A stretch of 64,000 bases of DNA from Planctomycetota bacterium (GTDB taxonomy: Bacteria; Planctomycetota; UBA1135; UBA2386), in assembly GCA_020848735.1 (NCBI GenBank), contig JADLHO010000145.1:27040-91039 (forward strand), given 5' to 3'. Shown here one piece after another: positions 1-8,962 of the stretch (its first letter is position 1; each line of letters opens with the position of its first letter). Made by a program: the position numbers and the translations under genes. The notes beneath the pieces are model-generated. The model saw nothing but the letters and a program-made list of their open reading frames with translations. It had not been told where the DNA came from and ran no database searches.

Positions 1-2
1 TC

Positions 3-530
3 GTCCGCATGGAGGGCGCGCCCGAGGCGGTCGAAGCCCAGGTGCCAGCGCTCGCGAGCTTCGAGGCCTCCCTGCGCATCGCGCCCGGCGGCGGCTCCGA
101 CGAGACCGACCCGCCCGCCGAAGCCGCGGAGCCGAGCTTCGCCTGGACCGCACCCGCGGACTGGAAGGCCATCGGCCCCGGCACGATGAAGCTCGAGCAG
201 TTCGAGATCGAGGGCGGGATCAAGTGCTGGCTCACGCTGCTCGTCGGCGACGGCGGCGGCGTGGAGCCCAACCTCACGCGTTGGTGCGGCGTCGTCGGCG
301 TCCCCATGCTCAGCGCCGCGCAGATCGAAGCGCTCGAGCGCCTGGAGATCCTGGGTCGACCCTCGCTCTACGTCCCGCTCTTCGCCGAGGGGGACGAGCC
401 CGGCCTCGTCGGCGTGATGATTCCCCTGCCCTCGCACTCGCTCTACGTGCGGATGAGCGGACCCTCGCGCGCGCTGCGCGGGAAGGTCGAACAGTTCAAG
501 AGCTTCTGCCACTCGCTGCGCCTCCGCTGA
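3..530 (+). CDS. Hypothetical protein upstream of resB (5' partial)
   Basis: The reading frame is open to the left edge. An ATG lies at position 9, but the protein has no signal peptide after it and begins with a low-complexity acidic/alanine-rich linker, so the true start probably lies outside the window. After the linker comes a compact domain of about 120 residues opening with WTAPADWK and containing a TRWCGVVG segment. I have seen similar small domains as lipoproteins beside cytochrome c assembly genes in planctomycete-like genomes, but no function is known to me. The stop TGA shares one base with the resB start, so the two are translationally coupled, which suggests a role at the membrane or in cytochrome maturation. 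Not recognised with certainty. Confidence 0.65.
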   Translation, partial: VRMEGAPEAVEAQVPALASFEASLRIAPGGGSDETDPPAEAAEPSFAWTAPADWKAIGPGTMKLEQFEIEGGIKCWLTLLVGDGGGVEPNLTRWCGVVGVPMLSAAQIEALERLEILGRPSLYVPLFAEGDEPGLVGVMIPLPSHSLYVRMSGPSRALRGKVEQFKSFCHSLRLR

Positions 531-1714
531 TGAAGACCCACCTCGCCCGGCTCGTCGCCGCTCTCACGAGCTTCAAGCTCGCCGTCTTCATCCTGCTCGG
601 GCTCTTCGTCGCGACGTGGCTCGGCACGATCGCGCAGGCGAAGATCGGCCTCTACCAGGCCCAGCGGAAGTACTTCGAGTCGTTCTTCTACTTCGGCCCG
701 GAGGAGCCCCTCTTCGGCTTCCTGCGCTTCCCGCTGCCCGGGGGCCTGCTGCTCATGGCGCTGCTCGCGGTCAATCTCATCGCGGGCGGGATCATCCGCG
801 TGCGCTGGACCCTGAGTCGGGCCGGCATCCTCCTGATGCACTTCGGCGTCGTGATGCTGCTGGTCGCCGGCTGGGCGCGCTGGGCCTACGCCGAGGAGGG
901 CGCGATCGGCCTGCTCGAGGGCGAGCGCGGCGCGGAGTACACGAGCTACTTCGAGAGCGAGATCGCGCTCGCGGAGATCGGCGCCGAGGGCGTGGTCCGC
1001 GAGTGGCTCGTGCCCGATCGCGTGATCCACGTCGGCGGCGCGGTCTGTCGCGCGAGCTTCAGCGGAGTGCCGCTGCGCCTGGAGATCACGGGCTTCGTCG
1101 AGAACGCCGACGTGCTGCCCAAGGGCCCGATGTTCGCCGCGCCGAGCCCGGTGCTCGACGGCTACTTCGTGCAGCCCGCGGCGCTCGAGGCCCAGGCGGA
1201 GGCGAACCTGCCCGCCTGCTATGCGACGGTGATCGCCGAGGGCGCTTCGCCGCAGCAGGGCATCCTCTGGATGGGTGCGCGCGCGCCTTGGACCGTGCGG
1301 GCCGGCGAGCGGGTCTTCACGCTGGAGCTGCGCAAGCGCCGCTATCCGCTGCCCTTCGAGATCGAACTCGTGAAGTTCACCCACGAGTACCACCCGGGCA
1401 CCGACATGCCGCGGCACTTCCAGAGCGACGTGATCGTGCGCGACTCCAGCGGTGTGCCGCAGCCCCTGCTCATCCGCATGAACGAGCCGCTCCGCCGCGA
1501 CGGCTTCGTCGCCTACCAGAGCAGCTTCCGCGAGAACCCCGCCGAGCCGACACGGCTCTATTCCGAACTCGCCGTGGTGCGCAACCCCGCCGACCAGTGG
1601 CCGCTGTATTCCCTGATCGTCATGACCCTCGGCATGTTCATCCACTTCGTCGCCAAGCTCTTCCGCTGGATTGCACGCGAGACGGCGAAGCCGCAGACGG
1701 AGCTCGCCCGATGA
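530..1714 (+). CDS. resB: Cytochrome c biogenesis protein ResB (Ccs1)
   Basis: ResB/Ccs1 is the large membrane partner of CcsA/ResC in system II cytochrome c maturation, which carries heme across the membrane and attaches it to apocytochrome c. The 394-residue protein has a hydrophobic segment at about 15-33, two more at about 70-90 and 98-117, a long periplasmic domain, and a C-terminal membrane segment at about 365-385, which is the ResB arrangement. The periplasmic part carries a THEYHPGTDMP stretch resembling the family's conserved region. The frame stays open further upstream, but the ATG at 530 gives the first membrane helix the right position and touches the previous stop. It overlaps ccsA by 4 bases (ATGA). 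Confidence 0.88.
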   Translation: MKTHLARLVAALTSFKLAVFILLGLFVATWLGTIAQAKIGLYQAQRKYFESFFYFGPEEPLFGFLRFPLPGGLLLMALLAVNLIAGGIIRVRWTLSRAGILLMHFGVVMLLVAGWARWAYAEEGAIGLLEGERGAEYTSYFESEIALAEIGAEGVVREWLVPDRVIHVGGAVCRASFSGVPLRLEITGFVENADVLPKGPMFAAPSPVLDGYFVQPAALEAQAEANLPACYATVIAEGASPQQGILWMGARAPWTVRAGERVFTLELRKRRYPLPFEIELVKFTHEYHPGTDMPRHFQSDVIVRDSSGVPQPLLIRMNEPLRRDGFVAYQSSFRENPAEPTRLYSELAVVRNPADQWPLYSLIVMTLGMFIHFVAKLFRWIARETAKPQTELAR

Positions 1715-3798
1715 AGCGCATCTCGGTCCTTGGTCTCCTCGCCGTCGCGCTCGCCGGTCTCGCCACCGCACCGCGCGCCCAGGACTCGCTCGCGTCCGAC
1801 CCGCCGGCACTGCGGCGGCTCTGGGACTACGACGAGGCCCTCGTCGCGGCCTTCGCGCGCCTGCCGGTGCAGGAACACGGCCGGGTGAAGCCCTTCGTGA
1901 CGGTCGCGGACTACCTCCTGATCCGGCTCAACGAGCGCCGCTCGTTCACCGTGCCGGACAGGCAGGACTTCGGCGCGCTGGCCGGGAAGAAGCTGAGCTC
2001 GGTCGAGTGGGCGCTCGACATGATGCTCTTCCCCGAGCAGGCGCGGACCTATCCGGTCATCGTGGTGCCCGACCGCGAGGTCCTCGACCTGATCGGGCTC
2101 ACCGCGATCGCCGACACGAAGCGGCAGCGCCACTCCTGGAACGAGCTCGAACCGGGGCTGCGCAAGCTCGACGAGTTCTACCGCGAGTTCCGGCACGTCG
2201 AGGAGGGCAAGCGGAGCCGCATCCAGAACCTCGTCGTCTACCTCTACACCGATCTCGTCGAGTTCGACAACCTCTGCGGCGCGCTCGCGGGACTGCGGGC
2301 GCGCTTCACCGCGGGCGACTCGCGTCTGCTCGCGGCCGCGTTCGGCAGCGAGACGAAGGAGATCGGCTTCGCCCAGTCGTTGCGGCGCGTCGACCGCACG
2401 GCGGCGGCGTGGCAGGCCCTCGGCGCCGGACAGCCGACGGAGACCGACCCGGCCGCGGCCGACGCCGCGGAGCGACAGAAGGAGTCGGAGCGCCTCGGCG
2501 CGCTGCTGACCTGGACCGAGCGCCGCGCCTTCGAGTCGCGCTCGCTCGCGTGGATCCCGCCGCTGGCGCAGGACGGCGAGGAGTGGCTCGTGCTCGGGAA
2601 CTTCGCGCAGCACGTGGTGACCGACGGTGCGGACGCCTACGGCACGCGGCTCGACGCCGTCGACGCCCTGCAGCGCATGGTGGATGCCGCGGGCGACCAG
2701 GCGGCGCTCTCCCGGCTCGGCGTGGCCTTCGTCGACTCCGCGCTGGCGCTCTCGGCCACGCGCGCCGATGCGCGCAAGGTCGCCGGCGAGGTCGGCTACC
2801 TCGCCGCCGATTGGTTCGGGCGCGCGCTCTACTGCTTCCTCTTCGGCTTCCTCGCCGCGGCCTTCTCCTGGCTGCGCCTGCGTTCGGTCTGGATCTACCG
2901 CACGAGCTGGGCGCTCGGTCTCGCCGGCGCGGGCTGCGTCGTCTACGGCCTGACCCAACGCTGCCTGCTGCTCGAGCGTCCGCCGGTCTCGACGCTCTAC
3001 GAGACGATCCTCTTCGTCACGGGCATCGCCGTCCTGGTGGCGCTCTTCATCGAGTGGGTCGGGCGTCGGCGCATCGCGCTCTCGCTCGCCGTCCTGCTCG
3101 GCGCGGTGGGGATGTTCATCGCCTACCGCTACGAGTTCCACAAGGGCAGCGACACGCTCGAGGAACTCCGCGCCGTGCTGCGCACGAACTTCTGGCTCGG
3201 CGTGCACGTCACCACGGTGACGATCGGCTACTCGGCCACGCTGCTCGCGGGGTTCATCGCGCACGTGTACCTGCTGGGCAAGTGCTTCGGCCTGCGGCGC
3301 GGTGACGCGGGCTTCTACCAGGGCATCGGGCGCATGGTCTACGGCGTCCTCTGCTTCGCGGCCTTCTTCGCGACCTTCGGCACGATCACGGGCGGCATCT
3401 GGGCGAACGACTCCTGGGGACGCTTCTGGGGCTGGGACCCGAAGGAGAACGGCGCCCTCATGATCGTGCTCGCGCAGCTCGTGATCCTCCACGGCCGCAT
3501 GGGTGGGCTCTGGCGCAACTGGGGGATGGCCTTCCTCGCGGTGCTGGCCAATGTCGTCGTCGCCTTCTCGTGGTGGCACGTCAATGCGCTCGGCATCGGG
3601 CTCCACACGTATGGCTTCGACGCGGGGCTCTATGCCGGCACGATGACCTTCTATGGCACGCAGGGGCTCGTGCTCCTGCTCGGCGGCTGGGCCTGGCTGC
3701 GTGAGCGTCGAGCGCCTGCCCTGGGTCAGAATCCCGGCGGGACACGGGACGCGGGCGCCGTCCCGACGTCCCGCGAGCCGGCGCTCGCCGACGCCTGA
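1711..3798 (+). CDS. ccsA: Cytochrome c biogenesis protein CcsA/ResC with long N-terminal extension
   Basis: This is the heme-handling partner of ResB in system II cytochrome c assembly. The C-terminal half is the polytopic CcsA domain with the hallmark tryptophan-rich heme motif WGWDPKE at residues 573-579, followed by further membrane segments and a conserved histidine in WWHVNALGIG. The 695-residue protein is about twice the size of a minimal CcsA. The first 22 residues look like a signal peptide ending in APRAQ, and residues 25-360 form a soluble, presumably periplasmic region that I do not recognise. Such extended versions occur in Planctomycetota and Bacteroidetes relatives. The start overlaps the resB stop by 4 bases, so the pair is coupled. 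Confidence 0.9.
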   Translation: MKRISVLGLLAVALAGLATAPRAQDSLASDPPALRRLWDYDEALVAAFARLPVQEHGRVKPFVTVADYLLIRLNERRSFTVPDRQDFGALAGKKLSSVEWALDMMLFPEQARTYPVIVVPDREVLDLIGLTAIADTKRQRHSWNELEPGLRKLDEFYREFRHVEEGKRSRIQNLVVYLYTDLVEFDNLCGALAGLRARFTAGDSRLLAAAFGSETKEIGFAQSLRRVDRTAAAWQALGAGQPTETDPAAADAAERQKESERLGALLTWTERRAFESRSLAWIPPLAQDGEEWLVLGNFAQHVVTDGADAYGTRLDAVDALQRMVDAAGDQAALSRLGVAFVDSALALSATRADARKVAGEVGYLAADWFGRALYCFLFGFLAAAFSWLRLRSVWIYRTSWALGLAGAGCVVYGLTQRCLLLERPPVSTLYETILFVTGIAVLVALFIEWVGRRRIALSLAVLLGAVGMFIAYRYEFHKGSDTLEELRAVLRTNFWLGVHVTTVTIGYSATLLAGFIAHVYLLGKCFGLRRGDAGFYQGIGRMVYGVLCFAAFFATFGTITGGIWANDSWGRFWGWDPKENGALMIVLAQLVILHGRMGGLWRNWGMAFLAVLANVVVAFSWWHVNALGIGLHTYGFDAGLYAGTMTFYGTQGLVLLLGGWAWLRERRAPALGQNPGGTRDAGAVPTSREPALADA

Positions 3799-3898
3799 GC
3801 GTCCGCAGCCGGGCGTCTCCCGACCGGCTCCGGAACATTGCGAGATCGCGCCCCGCGTCGTTGGCCGGGCGCATAGCCGAAGGCATCATTCCCACCCC

Positions 3899-5272
3899 AT
3901 GCCGAACGCCAACGCGGGTCTCCGCCTCGCCGTGATGATGTTCCTCCAGTTCTTCGTCTGGGGGAGCTGGTATGTCGCGGGCCCGAGCTACCTCGGCAAG
4001 ATCGGCTTCGCGGGCGCCGACTTCGGCACGATGTATTCGGTCGGTCCGATCGCCGGGATGATCTCGCCGCTCTTCGTGGGGCTCTTCGCGGACCGCTTCT
4101 TCGCGGCCCAGCGCCTGCTCGGCGTGCTCCACCTGCTCGGCGCCGCGGCGATGTGGTACGCGACCACCCTGATGCTCGCGGAGAAGCCCTCGCCGAGTGC
4201 GATCAACTGGGCCTTCTTCGCGCACATGCTCTGCTACTACCCGACGCTCGCGTTGACCAACACGCTGGCGATGCGGAACCTGAGCGACACGGAGAAGCAG
4301 TTCCCGCTCGTGCGCGTCTTCGGCACGCTCGGCTGGATCGCGGCCGGCGCCGCGATCACGGCGCTCGGCTGGGCCGCGTCGGTCCGGATGTTCCAGCTCG
4401 CGGCCGGGGCCTCGCTCGCGATGGGGCTCTATTCGTTCCTGCTGCCGCACACGCCGCCCGTGACCAGCGGCCCGGTGAGTGCGAAGCAGGCGCTCGGGCT
4501 CGACGCGCTCGAACTCCTGAAGGACCGCAGCTATGCGGTCTTCCTGCTCTGCTCCTTCCTGATCTGCATCCCGCTCGCCTTCTACTACCAGCTGGCGGAG
4601 CGCGCGGTGCAGACGGCGGGCATCGCGGATGCGACCTTCAAGATGACCTTCGGGCAGATGTCGGAGGTCCTGTTCATGGCCGTGATGCCGCTCTTCCTCT
4701 CGCGGCTCGGCGTGAAGTGGATGCTCGCGGTGGGCATGGCGGCCTGGGTGATCCGTTACGTCCTCTTCTCGGCGGGCGTGCCGACGGACGCGGCGATGCT
4801 CGTCCTCGTCGCCGTGGCACTGCACGGCATCTGCTACGACTTCTTCTTCGTCACCGGGCAGATCTACACCGACCAGAGCGCGCGCAAGGAGATCCGCGGC
4901 CAGGCGCAGGGCTTCCTCGTGCTCTGCACGCTCGGGCTCGGGATGTTCATCGGCGCCAAGATCGCCGGCCAGGTCGAGGACCTCTACAAGCCGGCCGAGG
5001 CCGTGGCCCTGCTCGATGCCGCCTCGGAGCGCCAGGCGGAACTCACGCGGATCGCGATCCGCTTCGACGCCGGGGGCGTGCCGGACGCGGAGCGCGTCGA
5101 ACTCGAGACGCGGCAGAAGACGCTCGAGGGCGAGGCCAACACGCTCAAGCTCCAGGCCTACGAGAAGATGGATTGGGGCGCGATCTGGCGCGGGCCGGCG
5201 ATCGGCGCCGCCGCCGTCCTGCTGATCTTCCTCGCCCTGTTCCGGGGGCCCGAGCGGGCACGCCGCGCCTGA
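3899..5272 (+). CDS. MFS transporter, nucleoside:H+ symporter family
   Basis: A 457-residue membrane protein with about 12 hydrophobic segments. The opening stretch LQFFVWGSWYV and the SDTEKQFPLVRVFGTLGW segment match the nucleoside:proton symporter branch of the major facilitator superfamily (NupG/XapB/YegT). A soluble, charged insertion of roughly 70 residues (residues 365-430) sits before the last helix, as in versions from Bacteroidetes and Planctomycetota. Substrate is inferred from family membership, and the presence of nucleoside-degrading enzymes elsewhere in the window fits. The ATG at 3899 follows a 100-base gap holding a TAGCCG box at 3874-3879. The next gene begins 5 bases after the stop. 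Confidence 0.8.
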   Translation: MPNANAGLRLAVMMFLQFFVWGSWYVAGPSYLGKIGFAGADFGTMYSVGPIAGMISPLFVGLFADRFFAAQRLLGVLHLLGAAAMWYATTLMLAEKPSPSAINWAFFAHMLCYYPTLALTNTLAMRNLSDTEKQFPLVRVFGTLGWIAAGAAITALGWAASVRMFQLAAGASLAMGLYSFLLPHTPPVTSGPVSAKQALGLDALELLKDRSYAVFLLCSFLICIPLAFYYQLAERAVQTAGIADATFKMTFGQMSEVLFMAVMPLFLSRLGVKWMLAVGMAAWVIRYVLFSAGVPTDAAMLVLVAVALHGICYDFFFVTGQIYTDQSARKEIRGQAQGFLVLCTLGLGMFIGAKIAGQVEDLYKPAEAVALLDAASERQAELTRIAIRFDAGGVPDAERVELETRQKTLEGEANTLKLQAYEKMDWGAIWRGPAIGAAAVLLIFLALFRGPERARRA

Positions 5273-5277
5273 TCGCC

Positions 5278-5775
5278 ATGCGCACCCTGCTCCTGATGCG
5301 GCATGCGAAATCCGGCTGGGACGACTCCGGCCTGCGGGATCACGACCGGCCGCTGAACGCGCGCGGCGAGAGCGCGGCGCCGCGCATGGGCCGGCTCCTC
5401 GCCGAGCTCGGGCGCGTTCCCGATCGCGTGCTCTGCTCGACCGCCGTGCGCGCGCGGCGCAGCGCGGAGCTCCTCGTCGAAGCGGCGGGCATCGCCATCG
5501 CACGGCTCCATCTGCTCGAGGACCTCTACCTCGCGCCACCCTCGGTGATCCTCGAGGCGGTCGCGCGCCGCGGTGGCGATGCGGCCACCCTGCTCGTGGT
5601 GGGGCACAACCCCGGCATCGAGGAACTCGTCGCGAGCCTGGCGCGGCACCCCGAGGCGTGTCCCACCGCGACCATCGCCGCGTTCCGTCTCGGCATCGAC
5701 GAGTGGCAGGAGGCGATGCTCGACATGGAGGCCGAGGAACTCGGCATCTGGCGCCCCAAGGAACTCGAGCCCTGA
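5278..5775 (+). CDS. sixA: SixA-like phosphohistidine phosphatase
   Basis: A 165-residue histidine phosphatase of the short SixA type. The catalytic RHAKS motif is at residues 8-12, with His9 the expected phosphorylated nucleophile. The second conserved histidine lies in VVGHNPGIEEL. SixA family members remove phosphate from phosphohistidine in histidine-containing phosphotransfer proteins; the target here is unknown. The enzyme is cytoplasmic (no signal peptide). The gene follows the transporter by 5 bases and precedes the Tat-exported isomerase by 7, so the three are likely cotranscribed. Confidence 0.85.
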   Translation: MRTLLLMRHAKSGWDDSGLRDHDRPLNARGESAAPRMGRLLAELGRVPDRVLCSTAVRARRSAELLVEAAGIAIARLHLLEDLYLAPPSVILEAVARRGGDAATLLVVGHNPGIEELVASLARHPEACPTATIAAFRLGIDEWQEAMLDMEAEELGIWRPKELEP

Positions 5776-5782
5776 TCCGCAC

Positions 5783-6709
5783 ATGAACCGAGCACTGACC
5801 CGCAGAGCGTTCCTTTGCAGTTCCGGTGCGGCCCTCGCCGCCGGCGGGTTGGCGCGCGTCGACCGGTCACCGGAGGAGCCGACGGCCGCCGTGAGCCTCC
5901 CTCGCGACCGTCGCTGCAAGAAGGCCCTCAAGATCGGGATGGTGCAGATCGAGGGCTCGCTCGCCGAGAAGTTCGCGTTGCTCCGGCGGCTCGGCTTCGA
6001 CGGCGTCGAGCTCGACAGCCCCAACGATCTGAAGCTCGAGGACGTGCTCGCGGCGCGCGACGCGAGCGGTCTCGAGATCGAGGGCGTCGTCGACTCGGCG
6101 CATTGGAGCAAGCCCTTCTCGCATCCCGACCCGAAGGTGCGCGCCGAAGGCGTCGCTGCGCTCGAGACCGCGCTGCGCGACGCCAAGGCCTACGGCGCGA
6201 GTTCGGTGCTCGTCGTGCCGGGCGTCGTCGGCAAGGAGGTCGGCTACGCCGATGCCTACCGGCGCTCGCAGGAGGAGATCCGGAAGGTCCTGCCGCTCGC
6301 GAACGAACTCGGCGTGCGCATCGCGTTCGAGAACGTCTGGAACAACTTCCTGCTGAGCCCGCTGGAGATGGCGCGCTACGTCGACGAGTTCGGCGATCCG
6401 CTCGTGGGCGTGCACCTCGATCCGGGCAATCTCGTGCGCAGCGCGTGGCCGGAGCACTGGATCGAGGTCCTCGGCAAGCGGATCCAGAAGGTCGACGTGA
6501 AGGACTACAGCCGCAAGAAGCTCCACGACGAGGGGCTCTGGAAGGGCTTCGACGTCGAGATCGGCGACGGCGACACCGACTGGCCCGCGGTCATGAAGGC
6601 GCTCGACGCGGTCGGCTACGAGGGTTGGTTCGCGGCCGAGGTCGCCGGTGGCGGCGAGGCGCGGCTGAAGGAGATCGCCGTGCGCATGGACCGGATCTTC
6701 GCGAGCTGA
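5783..6709 (+). CDS. Tat-exported sugar phosphate isomerase/epimerase (xylose isomerase-like TIM barrel)
   Basis: The first 22 residues carry a twin-arginine signal, TRRAFL followed by a hydrophobic alanine/glycine stretch, so the 308-residue protein should be exported folded. The rest is an AP-endonuclease-2/xylose isomerase-like TIM barrel: GFDGVELDSP near the start, IAFENVWNNF (metal-binding Glu), GVHLDPGNL, KVDVKDYS and a closing GYEGWFAAEV. These match acidic and histidine metal ligands of the family. Substrate cannot be read from the sequence; relatives act on inositols, hydroxypyruvate or oxidised sugars. It starts 7 bases after the phosphatase stop. Confidence 0.85.
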   Translation: MNRALTRRAFLCSSGAALAAGGLARVDRSPEEPTAAVSLPRDRRCKKALKIGMVQIEGSLAEKFALLRRLGFDGVELDSPNDLKLEDVLAARDASGLEIEGVVDSAHWSKPFSHPDPKVRAEGVAALETALRDAKAYGASSVLVVPGVVGKEVGYADAYRRSQEEIRKVLPLANELGVRIAFENVWNNFLLSPLEMARYVDEFGDPLVGVHLDPGNLVRSAWPEHWIEVLGKRIQKVDVKDYSRKKLHDEGLWKGFDVEIGDGDTDWPAVMKALDAVGYEGWFAAEVAGGGEARLKEIAVRMDRIFAS

Positions 6710-6724
6710 GCGCCCGGGTGGGGG

Positions 6725-7381
6725 CTACTCGTCGATCGCGTCGTCGCTGCGGCGACCGCGCAGGATCGCGGCGATCGAACCCGCGGCACCGCCGATCACG
6801 ACGGTCGCCGGCAGCCAGAACAGGAGCTGCACGCTCGCGAGCAGGAGCAGTCGATCCTGGGTCGTCGTGACCCCGGATTCGGCGGAGACCTGTTCGAGGT
6901 GCGTGCCCCACCCGAGCAGCACCGCGGCGATCGTCACCGCCGTGACGCCGAGTCTGGTCCAGAGCCCGTAGGCGAAGCCGTAGCGCAGCAGCTCGGGCCA
7001 CGCGCGCCACGCGAAGGCGAGGGCGAGCAACGCGCCGATGCCGGCCGCGACGGGTTGCATCGGCCATTCGAGCGTCTCGGTGGCGATCACCATCGCCGCG
7101 GCGAGGAACACGGCGCCGAGCCCGTGCAGCAGGAGCGCCAGTCCCGGTCGGTCCGGCGCGTGTCCGCTGCCCGCGACGACGAAGCCCTGCACGAAGCCGA
7201 CGATCGGGATGAGCACCCAGATGCCGACCGGCGAGAGCGTGGGACCGCCCTCGCGCGGGAAGAAGCGCGGGTCCCAACCGAGGTGCTCGCCGATCAGGCG
7301 CACCGCGAGCACGACGAACGTGAGGACGACGGGGACGCGGACGAGCGCGGTGCGCGAGGGGAGCGGGGGTGAGTCGGGCAT
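6725..7381 (-). CDS. Hypothetical integral membrane protein
   Basis: A 218-residue protein with about six hydrophobic segments and short charged ends, the C-terminus being RGRRSDDAIDE. A conserved-looking loop with WDPRFFP follows the first helix. I do not recognise the family. The gene lies 20 bases downstream of the dynamin-like GTPase gene on the same strand and is probably cotranscribed with it, so a role at the membrane alongside that GTPase is possible. It converges with the isomerase gene across only 15 bases. Confidence 0.7.
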   Translation of the reverse strand: MPDSPPLPSRTALVRVPVVLTFVVLAVRLIGEHLGWDPRFFPREGGPTLSPVGIWVLIPIVGFVQGFVVAGSGHAPDRPGLALLLHGLGAVFLAAAMVIATETLEWPMQPVAAGIGALLALAFAWRAWPELLRYGFAYGLWTRLGVTAVTIAAVLLGWGTHLEQVSAESGVTTTQDRLLLLASVQLLFWLPATVVIGGAAGSIAAILRGRRSDDAIDE

Positions 7382-7401
7382 GGTGGCGGCGACGGCGCGG
7401 T

Positions 7402-8853
7402 TCAGGCGGAGCGCGATCCCGAGGGACGCGCGAACCCGTCGTTCAGGCGTTCGATGATGCCGGTCGTCGCGGCCAGCACGCGCTCGACCTCGAGCTCGCT
7501 GCGGCGCGTCCAGCCGCGCGGCCGCGAGCGGAAGAGCGAGCTCGGCAGCCGCGTCCCGCGGTGGAACGCCTCGCCGATGCGCATCGCCGGCCAGGTGTCG
7601 CGCGGTTCGGCCTCGAGGCGACCGCGCACGTAGCCGGCCGCCAGCGCGCGCACGCGGGTATGCACGACGAACGCGAGGAGGGCGAGCACGCCGAGCTTCA
7701 GGGCCTCGCTGCCGAGCGGACCGAGGAGCCCCGCACCGGGGATCGCCTGCCAGCGCGCGAGGAGCGCGTCGAAACCGTGGCGCGAGACGAGGAACGCCGC
7801 GATCCCCGCGACGACGAGCAACAGGACGGCATCGACGCCGAGCACGATGCGCCGCCAGCGGGCGCGCGCCGCGAGCAGCTTGCCGATCGCGCGGTCGCGC
7901 AGCTTGGTCGCCGTGTGTTCGAGCGTCTCGACGATGCGGTAGGCGCGACCGACCTCGACCGCCTTCATCCGTTCCTGCAGCTCCGCGAGATCGCGGTCGC
8001 GCTTGCTCTCGAAGCGCTGGCGTTGCTCCGCGTCCGCGATGGGGATCGCGAAGTCGGGGTTGTAGATCGCGTAGAAGCGGCCGGAGGTCACGCCCTTCTC
8101 CGCGAGCGCGCGCTGCCACGCCGCGAAGACCTCCTCGGGGTTGTCCTCGCGGGCCGTCGTGTCCATCTGGTTGAGGATGAACAGGAACTTCTCGGCGTCG
8201 GCGCGCTCGCGCGTGGCGCCGACGAGGTACTCGAGCGTGTCGCGCATCGCGCCCGGCTCGGGGTGCCGCGCATCGAAGAACAGCAGGACGAGATCGCAGC
8301 GGTCGATCAGGTACGAGGTCAACCGGAGGATCGCCGCGCGCGAGTGGTCGGCATCGAAGCCCGGCGAGTCGATCAGGATGCGGCCGCGCAGCCGTTCGCT
8401 GGAGCAGGTCTTGAGCTGCAGGAAGCGGTCCGCGTGCGCGCTCTCCTTCTTCGCGATGCGCGCGATCTCCTCGTTGATGCCGAAGAAGGGGAAGCGCGGA
8501 TCCGAGTCGAGGGCGGAGCCCGGCAGCACGCGCGGCTGCGCGTCCGCCGAGTGGCAGATCACCGTGAAGTGGTCGTCGACGGCCTGGTTGCCCGTGCGCT
8601 GCAGGGGCTGGCCGACGTACCAGTTGATGAAGCTCGACTTGCCGGCGGAGAAGGTGCCGAGCACCGCGATCATCGGCCACCACGGGACCTGATGCGCGAA
8701 GGACTCGGTCTCGCGCAGGAGCCCGATGCCGTGCACGACGCGATCGAGCGCGCGGAACTCGCGCACCGCTTCGAGCAGGGTCGGGTTCTCGCGTTGCAGG
8801 TGCTCTTCGAGCGCCGCGAGGCGGCGTTGGCTCTCGGTGACGGCTTGCTGCAT
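7402..8853 (-). CDS. Dynamin-like GTPase with C-terminal membrane segments
   Basis: A 483-residue protein with the GTP-binding motifs in order: P-loop GTFSAGKSS at residues 66-74, G3 DSPG at 162-165 and G4 NQMD at 228-231. The GTFSAGKSSFIN form is typical of bacterial dynamin-family N domains. Two hydrophobic segments at about 330-355 and 380-400 suggest membrane insertion. Bacterial dynamin-like proteins remodel or tether membranes; the specific role here is unknown. The frame extends 57 codons upstream, but that part is arginine-rich noise, and the ATG at 8853 followed by a charged helix is the better start. Confidence 0.85.
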   Translation of the reverse strand: MQQAVTESQRRLAALEEHLQRENPTLLEAVREFRALDRVVHGIGLLRETESFAHQVPWWPMIAVLGTFSAGKSSFINWYVGQPLQRTGNQAVDDHFTVICHSADAQPRVLPGSALDSDPRFPFFGINEEIARIAKKESAHADRFLQLKTCSSERLRGRILIDSPGFDADHSRAAILRLTSYLIDRCDLVLLFFDARHPEPGAMRDTLEYLVGATRERADAEKFLFILNQMDTTAREDNPEEVFAAWQRALAEKGVTSGRFYAIYNPDFAIPIADAEQRQRFESKRDRDLAELQERMKAVEVGRAYRIVETLEHTATKLRDRAIGKLLAARARWRRIVLGVDAVLLLVVAGIAAFLVSRHGFDALLARWQAIPGAGLLGPLGSEALKLGVLALLAFVVHTRVRALAAGYVRGRLEAEPRDTWPAMRIGEAFHRGTRLPSSLFRSRPRGWTRRSELEVERVLAATTGIIERLNDGFARPSGSRSA

Positions 8854-8962
8854 GACGTGCGACGGTGGTGGAGCGATCCGCGGGTGACCGCGCGCGGGAC
8901 GTGTTACGGGACGGCCCGAGCCGGCACAACGCCGCGTCCCGAATCGATCGCCGAAGGCCGCG

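Noticed and set aside
8895..8948. Inverted repeat CGGGACG...CGTCCCG downstream of the glycosidase gene
   Set aside because: The arms are about 40 bases apart with a GC-rich spacer that can pair in other ways; not convincing as a terminator.
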